This document shows, piece by piece, positions 35,229 to 43,549 of a stretch of 64,000 nt of DNA. Position 1 is the stretch's first letter. Every line of letters starts with the position of its first letter. The DNA comes from Ferrimonas sediminicola. Its GTDB lineage: Bacteria > Pseudomonadota > Gammaproteobacteria > Enterobacterales > Shewanellaceae. Where the stretch lies: NCBI RefSeq assembly GCF_005116715.1, contig NZ_SWCI01000002.1, positions 105,120 to 169,119 on the forward strand. The letters run 5' to 3'. The notes beneath the pieces were generated by a model. That model did no database searches. It had not been told where the DNA came from and saw nothing but the letters and a program-made list of their open reading frames with translations. A program made the translations under genes and the position numbers.

Positions 35229-36703
35229 GCTGCGTCCTCCTGTTGGGCGATGGGTTCGAACACCCCCTTTCCCAGGCCGCACTCGGGGCAGAGAAAGGTG
35301 TCGGGGACCTGGTCCCAGGCAGTGCCGGGTTCCACCCCCTGGCTGGGCTCGCCCTGGGCCGGGTCATAGACCCACTGGCACAGGGTGCAGAGCATGGCGC
35401 CGCCTTGATCCCCGGCGAGGCGTGCTGCCACTTTATCCACGCAGGTGCCGGGCAGGGCAGGCGGGGCCGACAAGGCTTGGTCAGCCGTTTTTGCCTCGGC
35501 CAGCGGATGCAGGGCCCACTGTCGAGCGACCTGACGGCCATGTTCGCGGCAGGCCAGCATCGCCCGGCTGTCCGGCTTCCACTTGACCTTCAGGCTGGCC
35601 AGGGTGTCGAAGCCGGCGTCGCTAAGGCGGGCATGGATGCGATCCACGGCGCCGCCATTCCAACCGAAACTGCCGAAGGCCCCGGCTTTCTTGCCCTTGA
35701 AACGCAACCCGGTGATCTCCTCCAGCATGCCGGCTACCTTGGGCATCATCACGTTGTTCATGGTGGAGGAGCCCACCAGCACGCCTTTGGAGCGGAACAG
35801 GTTGGCCAGGATTTCGTTCTTGTCCTGGCGGGAGACGTTGAACACCTTAACGGCAACGCCGGGATCAACGTCGTGAATCCCCTGGGCGATGGCGTCTGCC
35901 ATCATGCGGGTGTTGCCGGACATGGTGTCGTAAAAGATGGTGATGCGGTCCTCCTGGTAATCGTTGGCCCACTCCAGGTACTTTTCGATGATCTGCACCG
36001 GGTTGTCGCGCCAGACGATACCGTGGGAGGTGGCGATCATCTCCACCGGCAGGTTCAGGCTCAGCACCTCCTTGATCTTGGCGGTTACCAGGGCACTGAA
36101 AGGGGTGAGGATATTGGAGTAGTAGCGCAGGCACTGCTCATAGAGCTCGGCCTGATCCACCTCGTCGTTGAACAGCCGCTCGTCGCAGTAGTGCTGACCG
36201 AAGGCGTCGTTGGAGAACAGCACCGCGTCGCCGGTCATGTAGGTCATCATGCTGTCGGGCCAGTGCAGCATGGGTGCCTCCACAAAGACCAGTTGCTTGC
36301 CGTTGCCCAGATCCAGGCTGTCCCCGGTCTTCACCGGCTGGAAGTTCCAGTCCGGTCGGTGGTGGTGGCCGGTGATGGAATCGATGGCGTTTTCGGTGCA
36401 GTAGATGGGGGTGCCGGGGATCTTCTCCAGCAGGGCAGCCAGGGCTCCGGCGTGGTCCTCCTCGGCGTGGTTGATGACGATGGCATCGAGCTGGCTCAGT
36501 TCCACCTCCATCGCCAGGTTCTGGACAAACTCCTGGCTGAAGCGGTGATCGACCGTATCGATCAGTATCGTCTTCTGTTCCCGGATCAGGTAGCTGTTGT
36601 AGCTGGTCCCCTTCGTCATCCGGTATTCGGTGCCGTGAAAGTCTTGTACCTCCCAGTCCCGTTGCCCGACCCAGTGGATGTTGTTCTTTACGTGGATTGC
36701 CAT
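35225..36703 (-). CDS. norV: Anaerobic nitric oxide reductase flavorubredoxin
   Basis: A 492-residue three-domain enzyme. The beta-lactamase-like di-iron domain is at the N-terminus ([18 protein letters not shown], about 82-99, H-x-E-x-D ligand set). The flavodoxin domain begins at [19 protein letters not shown] (about 257-275). The C-terminal rubredoxin domain has [10 protein letters not shown] (about 442) and CPECG (about 476), the four iron Cys. It reduces NO to N2O under anoxia. ATG 36703 is chosen (GAGG about 10 bases upstream) over a longer frame. First gene of norV-norW-small gene-yeaR-like. Confidence 0.97.
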   Translation of the reverse strand: MAIHVKNNIHWVGQRDWEVQDFHGTEYRMTKGTSYNSYLIREQKTILIDTVDHRFSQEFVQNLAMEVELSQLDAIVINHAEEDHAGALAALLEKIPGTPIYCTENAIDSITGHHHRPDWNFQPVKTGDSLDLGNGKQLVFVEAPMLHWPDSMMTYMTGDAVLFSNDAFGQHYCDERLFNDEVDQAELYEQCLRYYSNILTPFSALVTAKIKEVLSLNLPVEMIATSHGIVWRDNPVQIIEKYLEWANDYQEDRITIFYDTMSGNTRMMADAIAQGIHDVDPGVAVKVFNVSRQDKNEILANLFRSKGVLVGSSTMNNVMMPKVAGMLEEITGLRFKGKKAGAFGSFGWNGGAVDRIHARLSDAGFDTLASLKVKWKPDSRAMLACREHGRQVARQWALHPLAEAKTADQALSAPPALPGTCVDKVAARLAGDQGGAMLCTLCQWVYDPAQGEPSQGVEPGTAWDQVPDTFLCPECGLGKGVFEPIAQQEDAA

Positions 36704-36754
36704 GAAGCCGTACCTCAATATCGGTTAAATCATTCCAAAAACTGATTTACCTAC

Positions 36755-36771
36755 TACAGTATTCATGCCAA
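36755..36771 (-). promoter_or_regulatory. Possible sigma-54 promoter of norV
   Basis: On the minus strand TTGGCATGAATACTGTA resembles the -24/-12 consensus (TGGCAC-N5-TTGCA), with GG and GT 10 bases apart instead of GG and GC. It is 52 bases upstream of norV and about 45 bases from the nearest NorR site, the right place for an enhancer-driven promoter. The match is degenerate. Confidence 0.5.
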
Positions 36772-36814
36772 CGTTTAGGTGATTGTTTTTTTAGGATTTA
36801 TTTGTGGCGATGGT

Positions 36815-36869
36815 GTCATTCTGACAGCTGCGCTATACTGTCAAAATGACAATTAAATGTCTTTTTGAC
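36815..36869. promoter_or_regulatory. Three NorR-binding enhancer sites
   Basis: GTCATTCTGAC (36815-36825), GTCAAAATGAC (36840-36850) and GTCTTTTTGAC (36859-36869). The first two fit the known NorR consensus GTCA-N3-TGAC perfectly and the third differs in one base. E. coli also has three such sites between norR and norVW. They cover the norR leader, so NorR may also repress itself. Confidence 0.85.
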
Positions 36870-36890
36870 ATAGATTACCCAGGAGCGTCG

Positions 36891-38429
36891 ATGGGATTAG
36901 CGATAAATGACTTTGCCAGCCTGGCGCTGGATCTCACTTCGGGAGTGTCGGCCCAGGACCGTTTCGACAGGCTGCTGACCACGGTGCGTACCCTGCTGGA
37001 TTGTGACGCTTCGGCACTGCTGGTGTTTCGCGGCGATCAGTTCACCCCCCTGGCCATCAACGGTCTGGCCACGGAGGTGCTGGGGCGTCGCTTCGTAGTG
37101 GCCGAGCACCCCAGGTTGGAAGCCATCGCCCGGGCGGGGGACGTGGTGCGGTTTCCCGCCGACAGCGATCTGCCGGACCCCTACGATGGGCTGATCCCCA
37201 GCCATGACGATACCTTGAAGGTGCACGCCTGTGTGGGCTTGCCACTGGTGGCCAACCAGCGCCTGATCGGTGCCCTCACCATTGACGACTTCAATCCGCG
37301 CCAGTTTGACCGGTTCAGCGACGCCGACCTGCGCACCGTGTCGGCACTGGCGGCGGCCAGCCTGAACAACGCCCTGTTGATGGAGAAGCTTGAGCAGCTC
37401 AGTGGCCAGCTGGGTGTCAGCCTGCCGGGCGCCGATGGTCCACCGCACCAGAGTGGGGAGATCATCGGTCAGTCGCCGGCGATGCTGGCGCTGAAACGAG
37501 AGATTGAAGTGGTGGCCAAGACCGACCTCACTGCCCTGGTGTTGGGCCAGACCGGTACAGGCAAGGAGCTGGTGGCCGAGGCGATCCACGGTGCCTCCCT
37601 GCGCGCCGGAAAGCCGCTTATCTACCTCAACTGTGCCGCCCTGCCGGAGTCCGTTGCCGAGAGCGAGCTGTTCGGTCATGTGAAAGGCGCTTTTACCGGG
37701 GCCATCAGTCACCGCCAGGGAAAGTTCGAGTTGGCAGATGGCGGCACGCTGTTCCTGGACGAAGTGGGAGAGCTGTCGCTGGGGTTGCAGGCCAAGTTGC
37801 TGCGGGTGTTGCAGTATGGTGATCTGCAGCGGGTAGGCAGCGACAAGGCGATCAAGGTGGACGTACGAATCATCGCCGCCACCAATCGCGACCTGCGCCA
37901 GGAGGTGCTGGACAAGCGTTTCCGGGCCGATCTCTACCACAGGCTGAGCGTGTTCCCCTTGCAGGTGCCGCCGCTGGAGCAACGCGGCGACGACCTGTTG
38001 CTGCTGGCCGGTTTCTTTCTGGAGCGGTGGCGCAGCAAGCTGGGACTCAGCAGCCTGAGGCTGGATGAGGCATCGCGCCGGTTGTTGATGGGCGCCGCCT
38101 GGCCCGGCAATGTACGGGAGTTGGAGCACTGCCTGCACCGTGCCACGGTTCTGGCGCGGGCCGAGAGCCCGACCGCCGAGGTGGTGATCCACCCCCGCCA
38201 CCTTGATCGCGGGCCGACCACCGATCCGCAAGCGGGTGTGCCGGCCCCGGTCTCGTTACCCGGCGCAGATCCTGGCCTGGGCTTTCGTCAGGCCACCGAG
38301 CAGTTCCAGCAACGGCTGATACGCCAAACCCTGGAGGCCAATGGTGGCAACTGGGCCGCCAGCGCCCGCGACCTGGGGCTGGACACCGGCAACCTGCATC
38401 GCCTGGCCAAGCGGTTGGGGATGAAGTAA
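36891..38429 (+). CDS. norR: Nitric oxide-responsive sigma-54 activator
   Basis: A 512-residue activator starting at ATG 36891 with AGGAG 5 bases upstream; a longer frame from 36846 would run through NorR sites. The GAF domain (about 20-175) binds NO at a mononuclear iron in this family. The AAA+ domain has Walker [20 protein letters not shown] (about 222), the sigma-54 contact loop HVKGAFTGA (about 264) and Walker [13 protein letters not shown]. The C-terminal Fis-type helix-turn-helix is [14 protein letters not shown]...[19 protein letters not shown]. Length matches E. coli NorR (504). It is divergent from norV. Confidence 0.96.
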   Translation: MGLAINDFASLALDLTSGVSAQDRFDRLLTTVRTLLDCDASALLVFRGDQFTPLAINGLATEVLGRRFVVAEHPRLEAIARAGDVVRFPADSDLPDPYDGLIPSHDDTLKVHACVGLPLVANQRLIGALTIDDFNPRQFDRFSDADLRTVSALAAASLNNALLMEKLEQLSGQLGVSLPGADGPPHQSGEIIGQSPAMLALKREIEVVAKTDLTALVLGQTGTGKELVAEAIHGASLRAGKPLIYLNCAALPESVAESELFGHVKGAFTGAISHRQGKFELADGGTLFLDEVGELSLGLQAKLLRVLQYGDLQRVGSDKAIKVDVRIIAATNRDLRQEVLDKRFRADLYHRLSVFPLQVPPLEQRGDDLLLLAGFFLERWRSKLGLSSLRLDEASRRLLMGAAWPGNVRELEHCLHRATVLARAESPTAEVVIHPRHLDRGPTTDPQAGVPAPVSLPGADPGLGFRQATEQFQQRLIRQTLEANGGNWAASARDLGLDTGNLHRLAKRLGMK

Positions 38430-38620
38430 CGGTCAGTGCGAATGGAATATGATACGAAAATTGAAAGGCAGCTACGCTTGGACGTTACGAAGTCATCTGC
38501 AGGAGGCTGCATCATGGCGATAGCTGACACTCTAGTCTTTTGTGGAAATTGAAATCGTAAGGTCAGGTTGGGGGAAATGATGCGTGTTGGGGAAGAAAAG
38601 GATAGGACAGCAGAGGAAAA

Positions 38621-38697
38621 TGGTCGGTGTGAGAGGATTCGAACCTCCGACCCCTTCCTCCCGAAGGAAGTGCGCTACCAGGCTGCGCCACACACCG
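38621..38697 (-). tRNA. tRNA-Pro (CGG)
   Basis: 77 bases on the minus strand with encoded CCA. The acceptor CGGTGTG pairs with CACACCG, the anticodon stem-loop is CTTCC-TTCGGGA-GGAAG with CGG, and the T-arm GGTTCGAATCC is intact. It lies between norR and the CDGSH-fusion gene. Confidence 0.96.
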
Positions 38698-38813
38698 ATG
38701 TAACATTTTGTCCAGCCAGGGTATTTTAGCCTTAACGCCCCCGCTGTCAAACGCTGCGGAATCGTTCGAGCAAAAAAGCGCCAAACCCTGGGTGCTCGGC
38801 CGCTGATATAGAA

Positions 38814-40346
38814 TCAATCCCTCCCTTCCAGGTCGACACCGGCGTAATTGACGCCGGTCAGTTCGGCCACCTCCCGTTTCCAACTGCACAGATCGTCCGG
38901 CTCAAACTCCGCCAGGCTGTGGTGGCCGCAGGCCCGCGCCATCATCTGCATCAGTTGGGTGGAGGCGGTGAGGAAGCGGGCCAGCCACTGGGCACCGTCA
39001 TCCACATCCAGCCGCTGGCGCAGCTTGGGATCCTGGGTGGCGATGCCGGCGGGGCAGAGGTTGGTGTTGCACATACGGGCGCCGATGCAGCCCACCGCCT
39101 GGATGGCGGAGTTGGCCAGGGCCACGGCGTCGGCGCCCAAGGCCAGGGCCTTGATGAAGTCCGGGGCGGTGCGCAGGCCGCCGGTGATGATCAATGACAC
39201 GTCACTGGCCCCGCACTGGTCCAGGTAGCGACGGGCGCGGGGCAGGGCGGCCAGGGTGGGCACCGAGATGTGGTCACGAAACAGGGCCGGGGCGGCGCCG
39301 GTGCCGCCGCCCCGGCCGTCGAGGATCAGGTAGTCGGCCCCGGCCGCCAGGGCAAACTCGATGTCCGCCTCAATGTGGTTGGCGGAGAGCTTAAAGCCAA
39401 CGGGAATGCCGCCGGTGATGTTGCGGATGCGCTCGGCAAAGTCGGCGAACTGGCTGGCGCTGCGCAATCTCTCGAAGCAGGCCGGTGAGATGGCGTCTTC
39501 ACCCGCTTTCAGCCCGCGAACCTCGGCGATCTTGTCCGTGACCTTGATGGCGGGCAGGTGGCCTCCGATGCCGGTCTTGGCGGCCTGGCCCCCCTTGAAA
39601 TGGAATGCCTGCGCCAGCCTGACTTTCTCTTCGCTGTAGCCGAATTGGGCCGAGGCCATCTCGTACAGGTAGCGGCTGTTCGCCGCCTGCTCCTCGGGCA
39701 GCATTCCCCCTTCGCCGGAGCAGATCCCCGTCCCCACCTGTTCGGCCCCCTGGGCCAGGGCTACCTTGGCTTCCTGGGAGAGGGCGCCGAAGCTCATGTC
39801 GCTGACCAGCAGGGGGATCGACAGGATCAGCGGTTTCTCCGCCCGGGGGCCGATGACGGTCTCGGTGTTCACCTCGGTGTGCTCCGCCAGGGGCGTGGTG
39901 GCCAGTTGAGCGGTAAGGATCTGCAGATCGTCCCATTGGGGCAGCCGGGATCTCGGCACCCCCATGGCCACCATTTCGCCATGGCTGCCGGAGAGACCCT
40001 CCCGGGCCAGCTTGTGGATCTCCTCCACATGGGGCTCCTCTGGGGTGGCTCTGGCTTCCGGTCCGTGGGGCTGGTTCAGGTGCAGTGGACGGCCAATCTT
40101 GGTGGCGTCGAGCCTGGTGTGGCTGCCGTCGCAATAGGGCTTGTTACCGGACTGTTTGCACTGGCAGAGGAAGGCATCCTGATCCAGCTCCGGGGTAAAG
40201 GCGGTGGGGGTAAGGCCGGTGCCGCGGTGGGAGCCATCGCAAAAGGGCTGGTTGGCGGATCGCCCACAGGCGCAGAACAGGTACTGTTTCCCCTTTTCCA
40301 GACTGACTTTCTTCGGTTTGATGTCTGCGACTATGGGCTTGGTCAT
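38814..40346 (-). CDS. Twin CDGSH iron-sulfur / glutamate synthase-type FMN domain fusion
   Basis: A 510-residue fusion. Residues 20-80 hold two CDGSH modules, CACGRSANQPFCDGSH (Cys25, 27, 36, His40) and CQCKQSGNKPYCDGSH (Cys61, 63, 72, His76), each expected to bind a [2Fe-2S] cluster. From about 110 the protein is the FMN-binding TIM barrel of glutamate synthase (ISPACFERLR, DGRGGGTGAAPALFRD, GGLRTAPDFIKALALGADAV), and CIGARMCNTNLC (Cys420, 426, 431) parallels the [3Fe-4S] site. The glutaminase domain and the small GltD-type subunit are absent. It may be a flavin/iron-sulfur oxidoreductase on a different substrate; its reaction is unknown. Cytosolic and monocistronic. Confidence 0.88.
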   Translation of the reverse strand: MTKPIVADIKPKKVSLEKGKQYLFCACGRSANQPFCDGSHRGTGLTPTAFTPELDQDAFLCQCKQSGNKPYCDGSHTRLDATKIGRPLHLNQPHGPEARATPEEPHVEEIHKLAREGLSGSHGEMVAMGVPRSRLPQWDDLQILTAQLATTPLAEHTEVNTETVIGPRAEKPLILSIPLLVSDMSFGALSQEAKVALAQGAEQVGTGICSGEGGMLPEEQAANSRYLYEMASAQFGYSEEKVRLAQAFHFKGGQAAKTGIGGHLPAIKVTDKIAEVRGLKAGEDAISPACFERLRSASQFADFAERIRNITGGIPVGFKLSANHIEADIEFALAAGADYLILDGRGGGTGAAPALFRDHISVPTLAALPRARRYLDQCGASDVSLIITGGLRTAPDFIKALALGADAVALANSAIQAVGCIGARMCNTNLCPAGIATQDPKLRQRLDVDDGAQWLARFLTASTQLMQMMARACGHHSLAEFEPDDLCSWKREVAELTGVNYAGVDLEGRD

Positions 40347-40413
40347 CCGCGGCTCTCCTTAACCAGGTTGAACCCTTAGACAACTAGGACAGTATCCGCG
40401 GATTGGCAAGGAT

Positions 40414-41421
40414 TCAGCTGGCCAGCATCACCCGATTGCGACCAAGGTGTTTGGCTTGGTACAGGTGGCTGTCGGCGCGGTTCAGCAACTTCTGCAGCTC
40501 TTCGTCCTTGACCACCAGGGTGACCCCAATGCTGATGGACAGACGGATGAGCTGGCCCTGATGCAGGAAGCCGTGGTGCTCAAACCCCTGGCGCAGTCGC
40601 TCCGCCTCGGCCAGGGCGTGCTCCTCGGTGTCGCAGTTGAGCAGGATGCAGAACTCCTCACCGCCGGTACGAAACACCTGTCCCGTGTCGCGACACACCC
40701 TGCGCATCAACTCGCCACTCTGACGCAGCATCTCGTCGCCGGCATCATGCCCATAGCGGTCGTTGATCTGCTTAAAGTGGTCCAGGTCTGCCACCAGCAT
40801 GGCAAAGGGGCGCCCCTGGTCAACCAGCTGTGTGCGCCGCAATTGAAAGCAGCGGGACAGGGCGTGGCGGTTGTAGCAGCCGGTCAGTGCGTCTCTGAGC
40901 GCCATCTGCGACAGCATCTCGGCGCTGCGTTCTCGGTTGGCCTCGTAAACGTGGGCCAGGATCCAGATGCACAGGTAGGTCAGTGTCAGGTTGATGATCA
41001 CCAGAGAGAGGGGCAGGGTGTTGCTGGGGTGTCCCACCAGGGTGATCAGCGCCGCGGTCAGGGTCAGGGCGGTGGCCACCGCGCCCTGGCGTTGGCCGAG
41101 AATCACATAGTGCACCAGTGGAAAGAACAGGAACCAGGCGAAGATCGCTTCGGAAACCGGTTTGGACAGCATCGCTACCACAGTAAGCAGTACGCAGCAT
41201 GTCAGATAGATAAACGGCCCTGGTCCAAGCTCCCGGTGAGTGCGGCTGTACTGGAACAGCAGGAAGGAGCTTGCGGAGAAGGCGAACTCCACGGCGGCCA
41301 ACACGGGGTGGCTGCTAATATACAGGTTGACTAAAGCGGTGGAGAATGTCGCCAGCATCAGCGCCAGACACAGGCCCTGAAAGACCCGCCGTCGTGCCGT
41401 GTCCGTGTGAACCAAATCCAT
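40414..41421 (-). CDS. Membrane-bound diguanylate cyclase
   Basis: A 335-residue protein. Five or six closely spaced membrane helices (about 12-160) have short loops. The GGDEF domain (about 170-333) has the substrate loop FAMLVADLDHFKQINDRYGH, the active-site motif RTGGEEFCILL (GGEEF, active type) and the conserved end DSHLYQAKHLGRNRV. It makes cyclic di-GMP from GTP at the inner membrane. No EAL domain is present. It is divergent from the SLOG-type operon across about 208 bases; no functional link is evident. Confidence 0.93.
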   Translation of the reverse strand: MDLVHTDTARRRVFQGLCLALMLATFSTALVNLYISSHPVLAAVEFAFSASSFLLFQYSRTHRELGPGPFIYLTCCVLLTVVAMLSKPVSEAIFAWFLFFPLVHYVILGQRQGAVATALTLTAALITLVGHPSNTLPLSLVIINLTLTYLCIWILAHVYEANRERSAEMLSQMALRDALTGCYNRHALSRCFQLRRTQLVDQGRPFAMLVADLDHFKQINDRYGHDAGDEMLRQSGELMRRVCRDTGQVFRTGGEEFCILLNCDTEEHALAEAERLRQGFEHHGFLHQGQLIRLSISIGVTLVVKDEELQKLLNRADSHLYQAKHLGRNRVMLAS

Positions 41422-41629
41422 GGTGACTCCTGTTCGACCTCAGGCTCCTTGAGGTGTTTCCCATGCTCTTACAAACGGCGTTCAAAAACAATGAGATTGG
41501 CCCCATATCCTGGCCGGGTAAGAAAAGTATCGCCCCGCCGCCACTGATCCGACCTTTATTCGGAAAGTTGGGTCCATGTCATGCAGTTTAGAATAAATTG
41601 ATTTGAATCAGGTGTTTGTATGTGGTTTT

Positions 41630-43534
41630 ATGAACCCCATCGAAAATAGCCTCACACAGGTGCATCAGGCACCGGAGAAAACCGTGTTACCCGCTGATCC
41701 CCACCTTTCTGCACTCCCCTTTATTGTCGGTGTGTCCGGGCACCGAGATCTGGCTCCCGAACGGGAGGTTGAGGTTAAGGGCCACATCAGGGAGGCGTTG
41801 ACCTATTGGCTTGGACAGCTCGATCCCGTTACCCCGCTGTGGGTGATGACCGGCCTGGCCGCCGGAGCCGATACCTGGGTGGCCGAGGTGGCCCTGGAGA
41901 TGAAACGGAGCCTCGGAGGCGAGCGGATTCGGGTCAAGGCCTGCCTGCCGATGCCCTTGGCATGCTACCGACGAGACTTTTCCGGGCTGGACTATGATCC
42001 CCAGGCGGAGCAGCGCCTGGATGCCCTGGTGGAGACCCTCACCCAGCAGGGGGAGGAGATCCTGGTGGTGCCCAGTCACCTGCCTGACGAGGTGCAGGCC
42101 AGAGCCTTGGAAGACGCCGATTACGGACCGGAGCGAAATACCCTCTATCTGAACCAGAGCCTGTTCGTGGCCAAGTACGCCAATGTGCTGTTGGCGCTGT
42201 GGGACGGACAACCGTCCCGGGGCGCCGGGGGCACCGGCGACGCGGTGGCCTACAAGTTGGGCCAGCCACCTCAGTGGCCACTGGGTCAGGCCAACCCGGC
42301 CCTGGCGCCGGTGTCGCAGTTCGATGGCCAGATGGGGGGATTGGTGCACCGGTTGCCGGTATCCAGGCTGGGTGGGGCCGAGCCGCTTACGCCCGAGTTC
42401 TGCCCCTTTGATGGCCAGGGCCTGAAGGGGAGCCGGGCCGGCCCCGGTCAGCTGTGGGCCAGCCAGTGTGATACCGAGATGGGGGAGGGCTCCACCGCCC
42501 AGTTTCTGTCCGGGGAGTTTGTCCGTCTGCTGGCGGACCTGAACCAGTTCAACGCGCTGTCCCTGCCGACGGAGAGTGATCCCTATCCGGCCGCCGGCCT
42601 GGAGCAGACTCAGCCGGTCTTCCTGCGCGCCGACGCCATTGCCCTGGAACGTCAGTCCGGATACCGGCGCACGGTGCAGCGGTTCTTCCTCTCGGCGCTG
42701 CTGGTGCTCACCCTGTATGAGATCGCCTCCAACTACCTAAACGGCGACACCGGGGCCTGGATCTTCGCCGGGATGCTGGGCGGCCTGCTCTACTGTGCGT
42801 TGCTGGTCAAGCACGCGGCCCGCCGGGAGTTGAAATGGAAATACCAGCTGGCCAGGGGGATTGCCGAGGGGATGCGCATCCGCGGCTTTTTGAACCTGTC
42901 GGCGGTGGCGCCCACCGCGGCACCGCTGATCCCCAGGCGCTTCAGACAACATCTGCCGCTGCTCAACCACGCCATCGCCCTCGCCGAGCTGGATTGGTGG
43001 CGCGCGGCCCCCGGCTTTTGTGCCGAGACGGTTCGCAGCAGGTGGATCCAGGATCAGCGCAACTTCCTCAGTGCCAGGCTGAGTCGGCAGCGAGTGAGCG
43101 CGCTCAGCTGGCGCGAGCGCTTCTATAAGCGCCCCCTGTATGCGGCTGAACTGTGCCAAAGGTGGGCCAAGGGACTGTTTAACGGCAGCATCGTCTTCGC
43201 CCTGGCGCTGTTCATGGTGGTGGCGCTGCAGTACGGCCTGGGTAACCCGGTGTTTGCCGACAGCAAGGACTACCTGATGCTGGGGCTGCAGTACAGCCTG
43301 ATGACTGCCGGTGCCATTGCCTTGTGGAGTGAGCTGGCGGGCTATGAAACCACCGCCGAGGGCTATCGCAGCATGGAGCAGCTCTATCTGCGGGCGGATG
43401 GCCTGCTCAGCGGCGAGATGACGCCGGCCAAAGAGGTGATGCTGACCGAGCTGGCCCGTGAGGCGATGTTCGAGCATGTCACCTGGCATAACGCCGAAGC
43501 GGAAAACGATTTGAAACAGAAGCAACAACCTTAA
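41630..43534 (+). CDS. SLOG-type nucleotide-sensor membrane protein (first gene of putative conflict operon)
   Basis: A 634-residue protein if it starts at ATG 41630 (TTG at 41603 is an alternative; neither has a strong ribosome binding site). Residues about 30-210 carry the Rossmann-like SLOG pattern: FIVGVSGHRDL, VMTGLAAGADTWVAEVAL, VKACLPMPLACYRRDF, FVAKYANVLLALWDGQPSRGAGGTGDAV. A hydrophilic linker (about 215-340) follows. Four membrane helices lie near 350-370, 372-392, 518-537 and 549-569, with a large cytoplasmic insert between the second and third. SLOG domains bind nucleotide-derived ligands in known conflict systems. Twelve to fifteen bases separate it from the next gene. The family call is by motif reading, not a search. 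Confidence 0.75.
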   Translation: MNPIENSLTQVHQAPEKTVLPADPHLSALPFIVGVSGHRDLAPEREVEVKGHIREALTYWLGQLDPVTPLWVMTGLAAGADTWVAEVALEMKRSLGGERIRVKACLPMPLACYRRDFSGLDYDPQAEQRLDALVETLTQQGEEILVVPSHLPDEVQARALEDADYGPERNTLYLNQSLFVAKYANVLLALWDGQPSRGAGGTGDAVAYKLGQPPQWPLGQANPALAPVSQFDGQMGGLVHRLPVSRLGGAEPLTPEFCPFDGQGLKGSRAGPGQLWASQCDTEMGEGSTAQFLSGEFVRLLADLNQFNALSLPTESDPYPAAGLEQTQPVFLRADAIALERQSGYRRTVQRFFLSALLVLTLYEIASNYLNGDTGAWIFAGMLGGLLYCALLVKHAARRELKWKYQLARGIAEGMRIRGFLNLSAVAPTAAPLIPRRFRQHLPLLNHAIALAELDWWRAAPGFCAETVRSRWIQDQRNFLSARLSRQRVSALSWRERFYKRPLYAAELCQRWAKGLFNGSIVFALALFMVVALQYGLGNPVFADSKDYLMLGLQYSLMTAGAIALWSELAGYETTAEGYRSMEQLYLRADGLLSGEMTPAKEVMLTELAREAMFEHVTWHNAEAENDLKQKQQP

Positions 43535-43549
43535 GATGGATAAACAGTG

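Noticed and set aside
35243..36745. A 500-residue frame antisense to norV
   Set aside because: Shadow of norV, which has all functional motifs.
40447..41334. A frame antisense to the diguanylate cyclase
   Set aside because: Shadow of a recognisable GGDEF gene.
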